This document shows, piece by piece, positions 1 to 6,657 of a DNA stretch of 64,000 nucleotides. Position 1 is the first letter of the stretch, and each line of letters begins with the position of its first letter. Position numbers and translations under genes: made by a program. The notes beneath the pieces were generated by a model. The model saw only the letters and a program-made list of their open reading frames with translations, searched no databases and had not been told where the DNA came from. The stretch comes from a virus: positions 1 to 64,000 of the IMG/VR virus record IMGVR_UViG_3300006990_004842. One strand, 5' to 3'.

Positions 1-291
1 CTACTCGAAATAGTATTTTTGGCCTGAATTGTGCATTTTTTTATGCGGAAATTGGTTCAAATGGTTTACTTGGAAGTCTTTACGGTCTTGGTCGCATTCA
101 AAACTAGCAAATACTAACAACTGTAAACCAAAGCCTTGTCTGTCATACTCTTGTGTAAATGTCACATCTACACCTGCTTCTTCGGCCCACTTCCAATATG
201 GTTGCAGTGTGTTGTGTACTGCATTTTCAGTCAAGTACTCATAATCTGCATCGTCGTTGACGTTTGCACTAATCACACATAATTTACTCAT
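1..291 (-). CDS. hypothetical protein, 96 aa
   Basis: I do not recognise this small acidic protein. The open frame extends further upstream, but the start at 291 is preferred because it gives a 4-nt ATGA overlap with the stop of the membrane-protein gene before it, the usual coupling in this genome. The stop codon lies at the window edge, so the gene is complete. It has one Trp/Glu-rich segment (YWKWAEEAG) and ends in an aromatic tail. No signal peptide or membrane segment is visible. It is probably co-translated with the upstream membrane gene. Confidence 0.6.
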   Translation of the reverse strand: MSKLCVISANVNDDADYEYLTENAVHNTLQPYWKWAEEAGVDVTFTQEYDRQGFGLQLLVFASFECDQDRKDFQVNHLNQFPHKKMHNSGQKYYFE

Positions 292-698
292 TGTACAAAA
301 TACCTTATTAGTCCACCAAACAGCATGATTGTGATAACACCATTTAACAGAATGAGAGCTCTGTCTTTCCACATGAAGCCCACAATAAACCATCCTGCCG
401 CTCCAAGCCAACTTAGCAGTATATCCCAAACTTGTAATGGCATACCAAACATGAGCTCGTTGGGCACATTAGCACTTCTGATTGTTATAGCACACAACAC
501 AATAATACTACTGGTCCATTTGATCCACCAACTGAGATCTCCTTTGGGTGTTGCACTTTTTACGATACGATTACTGTGTTTGATTTCAGCAACTGTGTAT
601 TCTGCTTTTTGTCCTTCGATAACTACGTTATCTAACTTCTCCGTTTCTGGAGTTACTTTGCGAGTCACTATAGATTCCTTATCTGCTTTTCTATCCAT
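288..698 (-). CDS. small multi-pass membrane protein, 136 aa
   Basis: The N-terminal ~55 residues are charged and soluble. They are followed by about three hydrophobic segments (roughly residues 58-75, 90-110 and 113-134), so it should be an inner-membrane protein with a cytoplasmic head. It resembles small membrane proteins of unknown function common in marine T4-like phages. It starts inside the end of the upstream glycosyltransferase-like gene (31-nt overlap) and ends in an ATGA overlap with the next gene, so the three form one operon. A role in the host envelope is only a guess. Confidence 0.65.
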   Translation of the reverse strand: MDRKADKESIVTRKVTPETEKLDNVVIEGQKAEYTVAEIKHSNRIVKSATPKGDLSWWIKWTSSIIVLCAITIRSANVPNELMFGMPLQVWDILLSWLGAAGWFIVGFMWKDRALILLNGVITIMLFGGLIRYFVQ

Positions 699-1705
699 TT
701 AATTTCTTCTTCCACTTTCGTTGCAAACAGTTGATTATTAAATTCAACAATGTCTCTAACTACTCGTTCATGTTTATGTTCTAATAATTGTTTTGCACTT
801 CGGCCTACCATTTGCATTCTTCTCACTATGTCCGGACATAGATCGTAAGATTCATCTATAACACTATCAAATGTTTTATAGCCTAACTTTCTCAGTTCTG
901 CAAGTGTGCCTGGTGTGCTACATATCACAAAAGGGTGATTATTGTATATAGCATAATAAGTTTTTTCTGTGATAAAAATATGATGATAACATGTAGTTTC
1001 AGGTACAATACTTATTGCAGAGTTTGTAAACTTTGTTTCATCATATGGAAATCCTTGACAATGTAAATTGAGGTCATCTTGTTGAACATACTCAATGTCA
1101 TCAATTGACTTATTGTATTGTGACAACACTTTATAACTGTATACGTCATTGAACATTGTTAGCGATGAAAGTTTTTTCAAATGTTCATCTTTGCACAAAA
1201 TACTTGCATGACTGTTAGATAATAAATCTAGACTGTACAGTTGTACTAATAAATTTGCTCTGTTGGGTTTATCAGGTTTGCCTATAACACATCTAAAATC
1301 TTTTTCTGCATTTGGATTATATCTAACATTGTGTTTTTGCCCGTGTACTCTGTGTAAAAATTCTGTGTATAACAAAAAGTAATCACACCAAATAACATTT
1401 ATTGTGGGCAGTAGTGTTAGTTCTTCCTGTACATAATAATTGTTCAGTATAATAGTTGCATCAGTTATATTGTGTTTGTCTAAGAATGTAGACAGCAAAT
1501 CAATCACAGGCTCAGGTGTGTATATTTCATGCGGACGCACAAATATAATTTTTTTACCATTAGGCACATACGTTTCTAAGCGGTGTTTGATTACGTGTAT
1601 AACACCATCTGAAATGTTAATTATTTCAAAGTTACTTACGTCAGGACCTTCCCAATATGGCGATTCAAATAACCAATCTAAATTGAGAAGATCGTTGGTA
1701 ATCAT
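668..1705 (-). CDS. TEK-motif glycosyltransferase-like protein (paralogue 1 of 6)
   Basis: At 345 aa this is one of six paralogues in the window that share a C-terminal block: T-E-K (residues 246-248), a hydrophobic strand, then LRKLGYKTF (271-279) and DESYD. The TEK block resembles the donor-nucleotide-binding motif of GT10-type (fucosyltransferase-like) GT-B enzymes, where Glu and Lys contact the GDP-sugar. The N-terminal half is divergent. Known: GT10 enzymes transfer fucose or related sugars. Inferred: this protein modifies a host or virion glycan. It starts by ATGA overlap with the preceding 60-aa gene. The acceptor and sugar cannot be read from the sequence. Confidence 0.6.
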   Translation of the reverse strand: MITNDLLNLDWLFESPYWEGPDVSNFEIINISDGVIHVIKHRLETYVPNGKKIIFVRPHEIYTPEPVIDLLSTFLDKHNITDATIILNNYYVQEELTLLPTINVIWCDYFLLYTEFLHRVHGQKHNVRYNPNAEKDFRCVIGKPDKPNRANLLVQLYSLDLLSNSHASILCKDEHLKKLSSLTMFNDVYSYKVLSQYNKSIDDIEYVQQDDLNLHCQGFPYDETKFTNSAISIVPETTCYHHIFITEKTYYAIYNNHPFVICSTPGTLAELRKLGYKTFDSVIDESYDLCPDIVRRMQMVGRSAKQLLEHKHERVVRDIVEFNNQLFATKVEEEIKWIEKQIRNL

Positions 1706-1884
1706 TTTTTCTTACCAAAAATCCTTTCCCAACCATCCTCATATTTTGTTTGATCATTTTCTTTGCGTCTAGCAGAACCTTTACCGCCATGCCAATTTTT
1801 CAAGTGATCAGTTCCACTTGGTGGATTACGATCAGTACCCATTGAACCTTCATGGGTAGATTTACTATCATTATCCTTCGCCAC
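1702..1884 (-). CDS. small conserved phage protein with HGGKGS motif, 60 aa
   Basis: A short, very hydrophilic protein with HGGKGSARR in the middle and a basic GKKK tail. Small proteins with HGGKGS and a YxxxWxxIF-like C-terminus recur in marine T4-like phages; their function is unknown. The start appears to be GTG at 1884, supported by a GGAGGA ribosome-binding site. It overlaps the preceding gene by 14 nt and the next one by ATGA. The charge suggests nucleic acid binding, but no domain is recognised. Confidence 0.6.
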   Translation of the reverse strand: MAKDNDSKSTHEGSMGTDRNPPSGTDHLKNWHGGKGSARRKENDQTKYEDGWERIFGKKK

Positions 1885-2143
1885 TAAATGTGTCCTCCGT
1901 AAACATAGAAATTTGTTTTAATAAATTATCAACCTCTTTGTCAGTTAAGTAGCCAATTACATCTTCAAACAAAGGAGGTTCGTAAAGCAATGCATCATCT
2001 TTTAACAATGCTAACTCCCATTTATCATCTTTGCCACCATAACTGAATTCGTGTTTAACAACACTAGCACCATATCCATTTGGGAAAGTGTATATTCTTT
2101 GTATGCCCCCATTGCACTCTTGTTCTATAAATTGGTACTTCAA
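1871..2143 (-). CDS. hypothetical protein, 90 aa, TTG start
   Basis: Unrecognised acidic protein. No ATG is available near the N-terminus. The likely start is TTG at 2143, overlapping the TGA of the preceding gene, with AGGA a few bases upstream. The C-terminal half (FEDVIGYLTDKEVDNLLKQI) looks like a short amphipathic helix pair. There is no signal peptide or membrane segment. It is coupled on both sides within a run of small genes (1702-2855). Confidence 0.55.
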   Translation of the reverse strand: MKYQFIEQECNGGIQRIYTFPNGYGASVVKHEFSYGGKDDKWELALLKDDALLYEPPLFEDVIGYLTDKEVDNLLKQISMFTEDTFSGEG

Positions 2144-2598
2144 CGTCTCATCCTAGCAATATCTTTTGCTTGTTCTGTGCCTTTCATTACAGGTACTGCG
2201 TTAGACTTATGCATAGTTGCAATACCTTCAATGAGATCGCCTGTGTACTTCATTGTTTCTTGTTTCCTACCTGCACCATTGTCCTTTGGACTAATAGGCA
2301 TACTAGGATACTTTTCTCTGTGGAGCCTATCTTGTTCTGCTCGCCAATTAACTTGTGGCTTGTTAGGCTTGAAGTTGTTGTAGTCACGTGGATCAGGCTT
2401 CTTGTTAAGACCATAACAATATGCAATGTACTCTTCCAGAGTACTGTATCGCATGTCATGTAAGCCTTTCTGCTTCATGCTCTTGTTATGCTGTCTCCAA
2501 CGTACTTCAAGTTCAGCCATCTTGGCTTTTGTAATCTTTGGTGTTTTACGTTTCCTAGTATTTATTGAACTAAGACCTTGTGCTAAATGCATTGTCAT
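2140..2598 (-). CDS. conserved phage hypothetical protein, 152 aa
   Basis: A basic protein beginning MTMHLAQGLSSINTRKRK. N-termini of this type (MHLxxGLSSxNTRK) recur in uncharacterised proteins of marine T4-like phages. The rest is rich in Lys, Arg and Trp with no catalytic motif. It overlaps the upstream membrane gene by ATGA and the downstream gene by 4 nt. Nucleic acid binding is possible from composition alone. Confidence 0.6.
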   Translation of the reverse strand: MTMHLAQGLSSINTRKRKTPKITKAKMAELEVRWRQHNKSMKQKGLHDMRYSTLEEYIAYCYGLNKKPDPRDYNNFKPNKPQVNWRAEQDRLHREKYPSMPISPKDNGAGRKQETMKYTGDLIEGIATMHKSNAVPVMKGTEQAKDIARMRR

Positions 2599-2855
2599 TT
2601 GCCACCTCTCATTTTTCTAAATGCACGTTCCATATCCAATTCTTTTTGAATCTTCTTACTTCTGTATTCGTGCCAAAGTGAATGTCCTGCAAACACCCCA
2701 AACTCCACACTGAACCAAAACAGTATAATCATAGAAGTTACACTGGTTAATTGTTCAGCAGATAATATGGGTTTGAGAATTGCGCCTATGAAGTAAATGC
2801 AGTATATGCTCACTGCTATACACACACAAAGCATAAAAGTTCGTAGTAAATTCAT
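2595..2855 (-). CDS. small two-segment membrane protein, 86 aa
   Basis: Two hydrophobic helices (about residues 5-27 and 38-60) are followed by a basic cytoplasmic tail ending MRGGK. It is the first gene after a strong host-type promoter whose TATAAT lies exactly 6 nt upstream of the ATG. The predicted transcript would therefore begin at the start codon, and no Shine-Dalgarno sequence is present. It heads a run of five coupled small genes. A function such as envelope modification or superinfection control is conceivable but unsupported. Confidence 0.6.
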   Translation of the reverse strand: MNLLRTFMLCVCIAVSIYCIYFIGAILKPILSAEQLTSVTSMIILFWFSVEFGVFAGHSLWHEYRSKKIQKELDMERAFRKMRGGK

Positions 2856-2861
2856 GCTATT

Positions 2862-2889
2862 ATTATAGCAAATTACAGGGTTATGTCAA
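2862..2889 (-). promoter_or_regulatory. early sigma70-type promoter (leaderless)
   Basis: TTGACA (2884-2889) and TATAAT (2862-2867) on the minus strand with a 16-nt spacer. The -10 box ends 6 nt before the ATG at 2855, so +1 is predicted at the A of the ATG. The sequence just upstream of the -10 (ATTTGC) is shared with the promoters at 33094 and 33898. Confidence 0.75.
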
Positions 2890-3053
2890 CCGTTTATTAT
2901 GAGACTTGCGAGTAACAATAGCATGGATATGGATCCTAAGAATGCGAAACCTACTGCTATTGCTGTTATGAGGATTTGTGAGGGTGTTACTGTGCTGTGT
3001 TCTGACTTACCTACACCTATTAGTAATCTAAAGGTGTTTCTAAAATAAGACAC
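2886..3053 (-). CDS. small membrane protein, 55 aa, GTG start
   Basis: A short open frame from a GTG at 3053 that overlaps the end of the preceding gene by 14 nt. It encodes a short basic head (YFRNTFRLLIG) and one strong hydrophobic helix (about residues 27-52) ending just before the stop. The frame fills an otherwise empty gap and uses codons like its neighbours. No Shine-Dalgarno sequence is visible, so translation would rely on coupling. Its stop overlaps the -35 element of the next early promoter. Real status is uncertain. Confidence 0.4.
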   Translation of the reverse strand: MSYFRNTFRLLIGVGKSEHSTVTPSQILITAIAVGFAFLGSISMLLLLASLIING

Positions 3054-3246
3054 TGTTTAGTGCAAACACGGCTAACATAGAGAAGAATACAGTTATCTGT
3101 ATGACTGCTGGTATAACCACAAATAATTGCATAGGGCTAAAGTCGCCTTTCATGAAGTAGTCTGTTTCAAACCATTCTGCTTGTTCTTCAGGTGTTGCGT
3201 CAACAGTTTTGTTTAACTGTAATTCATTTTGTTGAGGGTACCTCAT
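3040..3246 (-). CDS. small single-pass membrane protein, 68 aa
   Basis: The preferred start is the ATG at 3246 (MRYPQQNE) because an AGAAGG ribosome-binding site lies 9 nt upstream. ATG (3255) and TTG (3270) starts in the same frame are possible. The protein has an acidic middle (TPEEQAEWFETDYF) and a C-terminal membrane helix ending SVLF. It belongs to a cluster of tiny membrane proteins at 2.5-3.6 kb. Function unknown. Confidence 0.55.
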   Translation of the reverse strand: MRYPQQNELQLNKTVDATPEEQAEWFETDYFMKGDFSPMQLFVVIPAVIQITVFFSMLAVFALNSVLF

Positions 3247-3301
3247 TTGATACATCCTTCTGGATGCCAAGGTGCTATCCAGTATTTGTAAAAAAATCTA
3301 A

Positions 3302-3415
3302 TCATTTTGGTTCTAAGTAATATGTGGCATTGTTTACATCTCTGAGTCCTCGTAGAACTCCAGCAATATTATCTGTTTGTACTGCAAACAAAAGCACTGT
3401 GTATATCATTGCCAT
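3302..3415 (-). CDS. very small protein, 37 aa
   Basis: Begins MAMIYTVLLFAV, a hydrophobic N-terminus, followed by a polar tail ending TYYLEPK. A GTG-initiated version (start 3421) would overlap the TGA of the preceding tiny ORF. The ATG at 3415 lies 2 nt after that stop. Too short to assign; reported because it is intact, coupled and fills an otherwise empty interval. Confidence 0.35.
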   Translation of the reverse strand: MAMIYTVLLFAVQTDNIAGVLRGLRDVNNATYYLEPK

Positions 3416-3417
3416 TT

Positions 3418-3543
3418 TCACAGTTGCGGAACCACGCCGCCAACTGCCAAACAAAAGATAGACACCAATGTAACTAGTTCTAACGAATCACGCAGAACTA
3501 GACCATCTACTGTTTTTAATTTAGTCTTGATTTTATCTGTCAT
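3418..3543 (-). CDS. very small membrane protein, 41 aa
   Basis: A basic head (MTDKIKTKLK) is followed by one hydrophobic helix (about residues 22-38: LVTLVSIFCLAVGGVVP). This is a typical tiny phage membrane-protein layout. It follows a terminator hairpin at 3565-3594 and is immediately followed by the 37-aa ORF. Function unknown. Confidence 0.4.
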   Translation of the reverse strand: MTDKIKTKLKTVDGLVLRDSLELVTLVSIFCLAVGGVVPQL

Positions 3544-3564
3544 GTTTATCTATATTATTAACTA

Positions 3565-3594
3565 TAAAAAGAGGGATATGTAAACATAACCCTC
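3565..3594 (-). terminator. rho-independent terminator
   Basis: On the minus strand, GAGGG-T-TATGT / ACATA-T-CCCTC form an 11-pair stem with one mismatch and a 2-nt loop, followed by five T. It ends transcription leaving iscU and the intergenic region 3595-3711. Confidence 0.7.
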
Positions 3595-3661
3595 AATTTA
3601 TAAAATTTATGTGGAGTAACATATAAGATAAGTTTATAATACCTTATACGATCTATTTATG
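3595..3661 (-). ncRNA. candidate small RNA between a late octamer and a terminator
   Basis: A late-type octamer CATAAATA (3654-3661, minus) would start transcription near 3648. The terminator at 3565-3594 would end it after about 80 nt. No ORF lies between. The segment contains a short ATAAG/CTTAT hairpin. This is inferred from signals only. Confidence 0.3.
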
Positions 3662-3711
3662 ATAAAAAAGAGATTACTTAATTAAATGGATTGATTTTGA
3701 TCTTTTCTGAT

Positions 3712-4215
3712 TTACATTCCGTTTTCAGGATATGTTTCAACGTTGTTGCTGTTATGCCCAATCATGGATTTGTCATCTTTCTTTTGCATCTCATCGATCC
3801 ATGATGTGGTTCGACCTGCTTTCTTTTCTTCCCAGTCTTGGATAGCACGTTTAATTGAATCCTCTGCTAACACTGAACAGTGTATTTTGATAGGAGGTAA
3901 TTCAAGTGCTTCAGCAATCTCTTTGTCTTTGATTTGCTTTGCTTCTTCGATTGTAAGACCTGTTAACATTTCCACAAACATACTGCTAGAAGCAATAGCA
4001 CTACCACAGCCATATGTTTTGAATTTGACATCTATAATTGTGTCAGTTTCTGGATCTAGTTTTAGATCTAATTTCATTACATCACCACATGCTGGTGCCC
4101 CTGTCATACCTGTTGCTACAGTAGGATCTTTTGGATCAAACTTACCAACACCATGTGCCGCAGGGTTATTTGTCACTTGCTCGAAACGGTCGATTACTTT
4201 CTTTGAATATGCCAT
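3712..4215 (-). CDS. iscU: IscU-type iron-sulfur cluster scaffold protein
   Basis: A 167-aa homologue of IscU, the scaffold on which 2Fe-2S clusters are built before transfer to apoproteins. All cluster ligands are present: C43 and D45 in GAPACGDV, C70 in YGCGSA, and H112-C113 in the HCSVLAED block. The LPPIK segment recognised by HscA-type chaperones is at residues 106-110 (canonical LPPVK). There is a short insertion near residues 15-21 and a ~40-residue polar C-terminal tail. It has its own late octamer (4221-4228) 5 nt before the ATG, with no Shine-Dalgarno sequence. No IscS or IscA is in the window, so it presumably uses host sulfur donors. It may supply clusters during lysis-stage metabolism. 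Confidence 0.93.
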   Translation of the reverse strand: MAYSKKVIDRFEQVTNNPAAHGVGKFDPKDPTVATGMTGAPACGDVMKLDLKLDPETDTIIDVKFKTYGCGSAIASSSMFVEMLTGLTIEEAKQIKDKEIAEALELPPIKIHCSVLAEDSIKRAIQDWEEKKAGRTTSWIDEMQKKDDKSMIGHNSNNVETYPENGM

Positions 4216-4220
4216 ACTGT

Positions 4221-4228
4221 TATTTATC
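4221..4228 (-). promoter_or_regulatory. late promoter octamer for iscU
   Basis: GATAAATA on the minus strand, 5 nt before the iscU ATG. By T4 late geometry (-13 to -6) the transcript would start at the A of the ATG. Confidence 0.65.
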
Positions 4229-5042
4229 TCTTATCTAGTATGTGCTCTGCAAGTTTCTCGCCTATAAAAGTATGTCCCAATTGACTGTAATGTGATTTAT
4301 CAAATTCTATTGGTTCAAATCCTTTAATGGTGTCCCACCCCAATAGGTATTCGTTGTTATCAAAATTGTCCACAACTTTCATTAAATCAGCCCATATAGC
4401 ATGTTCATGAAAACCATCTTCCCAATGCTTTATGTTGCTTGTGAGTTTAAGGGACTTATAATGATCATGCCATAGTCCTGTACATCTATGAAACACATAC
4501 ATCAAATCAATGTTGTGATGTTCTAAAAAGCCTTCTAACATTATACTTTGAGTTTGCCAATTATGCAAAATAAATCGTTCATTAACAGAACCCAAAACTT
4601 CAAGTGCTTCTGATTGATTTTTTGCCGCTTCGAATAACTCAGTAGGGATATTACAACCGTTGTGATGGTAATCATGTAATAATGGTTTGTAATTATAGTA
4701 ATTGTATCTACCAAAATCACTATCTCTGATCATACCGTTTATAGTATTGTAAATGTATTCTGGCCACTGATCATTTTCGTCTAGATAATGATTAAAAGGA
4801 GACATGACTTCCTGTCGATGAGGATCAGGATATTGTATACAAACAAGATCACCGCTTACAAGTTTTCCATCACGTACTGATTGTACAATGGATTTATACA
4901 CTCGATCCTTGCTTGAACAACCTTGTGCTAAATGCAAATAATCAAGATTGAGACTCTTGGCGGCTACTGCACCATAAGTGTTTTTTATGGAGTCACCGGT
5001 GTAATCTGAAAAACTACAGCCACAAGAGGCAAGGGTTGGCAT
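4224..5042 (-). CDS. SGNH-hydrolase-like protein (paralogue 1 of 5)
   Basis: A 272-aa protein with a GCSFSDY block at residues 8-14, where SGNH/GDSL enzymes carry the nucleophile Ser, and a C-terminal DKSHYSQLGH block matching the catalytic DxxH. Known: SGNH enzymes are esterases or acyl-transfer enzymes acting on lipids and acylated sugars. Here Cys replaces Asp of the usual GDS, so activity is less certain than for its paralogues. It is the last gene of the clpX operon. It could deacylate a surface glycan (inference). No signal peptide is seen. Confidence 0.65.
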   Translation of the reverse strand: MPTLASCGCSFSDYTGDSIKNTYGAVAAKSLNLDYLHLAQGCSSKDRVYKSIVQSVRDGKLVSGDLVCIQYPDPHRQEVMSPFNHYLDENDQWPEYIYNTINGMIRDSDFGRYNYYNYKPLLHDYHHNGCNIPTELFEAAKNQSEALEVLGSVNERFILHNWQTQSIMLEGFLEHHNIDLMYVFHRCTGLWHDHYKSLKLTSNIKHWEDGFHEHAIWADLMKVVDNFDNNEYLLGWDTIKGFEPIEFDKSHYSQLGHTFIGEKLAEHILDKR

Positions 5043-5043
5043 T

Positions 5044-5484
5044 TTAACTGAAGTCTCTGAGCATCTTTTTGATTTCTAATGCATGTTGTTCTTCCATGCC
5101 AATTTGTCCTCTGGCATATTCTTCTAACATAACACTAGCATCAGCAACTTCTTCTAGTAATTTTTTATACATCATTACTGCTTGTTGCTCATGTTCGAGA
5201 CTTTCCTTTAATATTTGTAATACACCGTGGTCATGATTTTCCTCAATCACAGCAATACGTTGACTTGGGTGTCCACCAAAGCCTGTGATGTATTCACCTG
5301 CTTGTAAGGCGTGTGCTAAACTTTCGTTTGCTTGTTCTTGTAAGAAGGCAACAATGGGAATCCTGTTTGGACCACTTACCATTAGTGAACTGTGAGCATA
5401 ACGTACAACTCCAGCCATCTCTAATTCTATAATTTGATTTAACAAATAAATTACTTTATCAGTGTTTAATTCTTTCATCTCCAT
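5044..5484 (-). CDS. ferritin-like / bacterioferritin-type di-iron protein
   Basis: A 146-aa four-helix-bundle protein with the carboxylate and His pattern of ferritin-like di-iron centres: Glu at 20/22, E54 with H58, E97, and E131-x-x-H134. The sequence around residues 22-75 (ELEMAGVVRYAH, QANESLAHALQAGE, GFGGHPS) resembles a bacterioferritin-like family. Function could be iron storage, iron detoxification or peroxide-dependent iron oxidation. It lies in a tight late operon, 1 nt after the nucleotidyltransferase-cupin gene and one gene away from iscU, so an iron-handling role fits its context. Confidence 0.8.
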   Translation of the reverse strand: MEMKELNTDKVIYLLNQIIELEMAGVVRYAHSSLMVSGPNRIPIVAFLQEQANESLAHALQAGEYITGFGGHPSQRIAVIEENHDHGVLQILKESLEHEQQAVMMYKKLLEEVADASVMLEEYARGQIGMEEQHALEIKKMLRDFS

Positions 5485-6258
5485 TTATTCTCCGTCATAA
5501 TATTCTAGACGTTCTATGTCGTCTTCTGATGTTTCTTCACCATATTGTATTTCTATGATATGGCAAGGTTCATCAAATGGATTAAATGCTTGATGCCAAT
5601 CACCTTGTTTAACATGAAAGAACTGATCCTTTTCTATAGTGTGTACTTGAAAAGTATCAGGTGTGCTAAAACTGTGTTTAACATTAAGTCTACCTTTGCT
5701 GATAAACCACATCTCACTTCTCTTGAAGTGTCGTTGATAACTGATTCCTTTACCTGCTTCAATTACTAACTCTTTAACACGAACAACATCATCTTGAAAC
5801 AAGTCACTGAACTCGCCCCATACTCTGCGTTCTGTTGGATACTTCCATTCCTTTAATATCCAACTGCTACTGTTGGCTTTGTGATCGCCACCAACACTAA
5901 ACTTAAAATCGTATCCTTCAACTTCCATTTCTGGAATGTTATCTTTGCCTCTATCACCACCATTACAAAATATATATTCATGATTGTGTCCGAATGCATT
6001 CCTTACATCTATGAGGCCTTGGGTTACACTTCCATCTTTATCGTCAACACCATACACATTGTCTACCATGTCCATGCGTTGAATAATAGTTGATCTTTCT
6101 TCAAAAGGCATAAAGGGTCTGCCTTTCTTTCTAGTGAGCCAATCGTCACTGTTTACCAGTACAATTAATTTATCACCAAATGCGGAGGCTGACTCTAATA
6201 GATTTATATGACCAGTATGTAGCGGATCAAACCCTCCGCTAACTACTGCAATACGCAT
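5485..6258 (-). CDS. nucleotidyltransferase fused to a cupin domain
   Basis: The N-terminal half is a cytidylyltransferase-fold nucleotidyltransferase with the signature HTGH at residues 14-17 after GGFDPL. This type activates sugar, polyol or heptose phosphates. The C-terminal ~100 residues form a cupin resembling the phosphomannose-isomerase type II domain (ISKGRLNVKH, then the VKQGDWHQAFNP block). The fusion suggests making or trimming an activated sugar for surface glycans, in line with the many glycosyltransferases here. It abuts the genes on both sides. Substrate unknown. Confidence 0.8.
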   Translation of the reverse strand: MRIAVVSGGFDPLHTGHINLLESASAFGDKLIVLVNSDDWLTRKKGRPFMPFEERSTIIQRMDMVDNVYGVDDKDGSVTQGLIDVRNAFGHNHEYIFCNGGDRGKDNIPEMEVEGYDFKFSVGGDHKANSSSWILKEWKYPTERRVWGEFSDLFQDDVVRVKELVIEAGKGISYQRHFKRSEMWFISKGRLNVKHSFSTPDTFQVHTIEKDQFFHVKQGDWHQAFNPFDEPCHIIEIQYGEETSEDDIERLEYYDGE

Positions 6259-6657
6259 TTAGAGTGTTCCTCTTTTTCTCTTAGAAGAAATAAATGCGTT
6301 TCTCAAGTCTGAATATGCTCTACGTTTTCTCTTAGACTTCATGAACTTTTGACTTGATGGTGTTGGTAATGGAGCATCACCAGCAACAAGATTTTTCATT
6401 CTTTCTTTCTGAACTCTCTTTTTGGCTTGTGATTTCCTACGTTGATTTTTAGCACTTGGCTTTTCATAAAACTCTCGTTTCGCAAGTTCTTTTTGGCGGT
6501 TATCATTTTCCAAGATTTTTTTCAATCTTCTCAATGCACCATTTACATCACCGTTGCGAACGATAACCTTTGCACCAAAAGGTTTTTCTTCCTTTTGCTT
6601 ATTTTTATTGAAAGGGCGTTTTTGAAAGTTACCTTTTCCTCTAAAATTATTTCTCAT
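6259..6657 (-). CDS. rpsU: ribosomal protein bS21 with N- and C-terminal tails
   Basis: Residues about 30-88 match bS21: VIVRNGDVNGALRRLKK, then REFYEKPSAKNQRRK and a basic helix. Cellular bS21 is usually about 65-75 aa; this one is 132 aa, with a ~30-residue basic N-terminal tail and a ~45-residue C-terminal tail ending in SSKRKRGTL. bS21 sits on the 30S platform beside the anti-Shine-Dalgarno end of 16S rRNA and influences initiation. Phage bS21 genes are known from marine phages. It starts 11 nt inside the end of clpX in a late operon. It could reprogramme host ribosomes for late mRNAs (inference). Confidence 0.88.
   Translation of the reverse strand: MRNNFRGKGNFQKRPFNKNKQKEEKPFGAKVIVRNGDVNGALRRLKKILENDNRQKELAKREFYEKPSAKNQRRKSQAKKRVQKERMKNLVAGDAPLPTPSSQKFMKSKRKRRAYSDLRNAFISSKRKRGTL

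Noticed and set aside
3377-3583. 68-codon plus-strand ORF
   Set aside because: No Shine-Dalgarno sequence or promoter; two coupled minus-strand small ORFs fit the strand and neighbours better.
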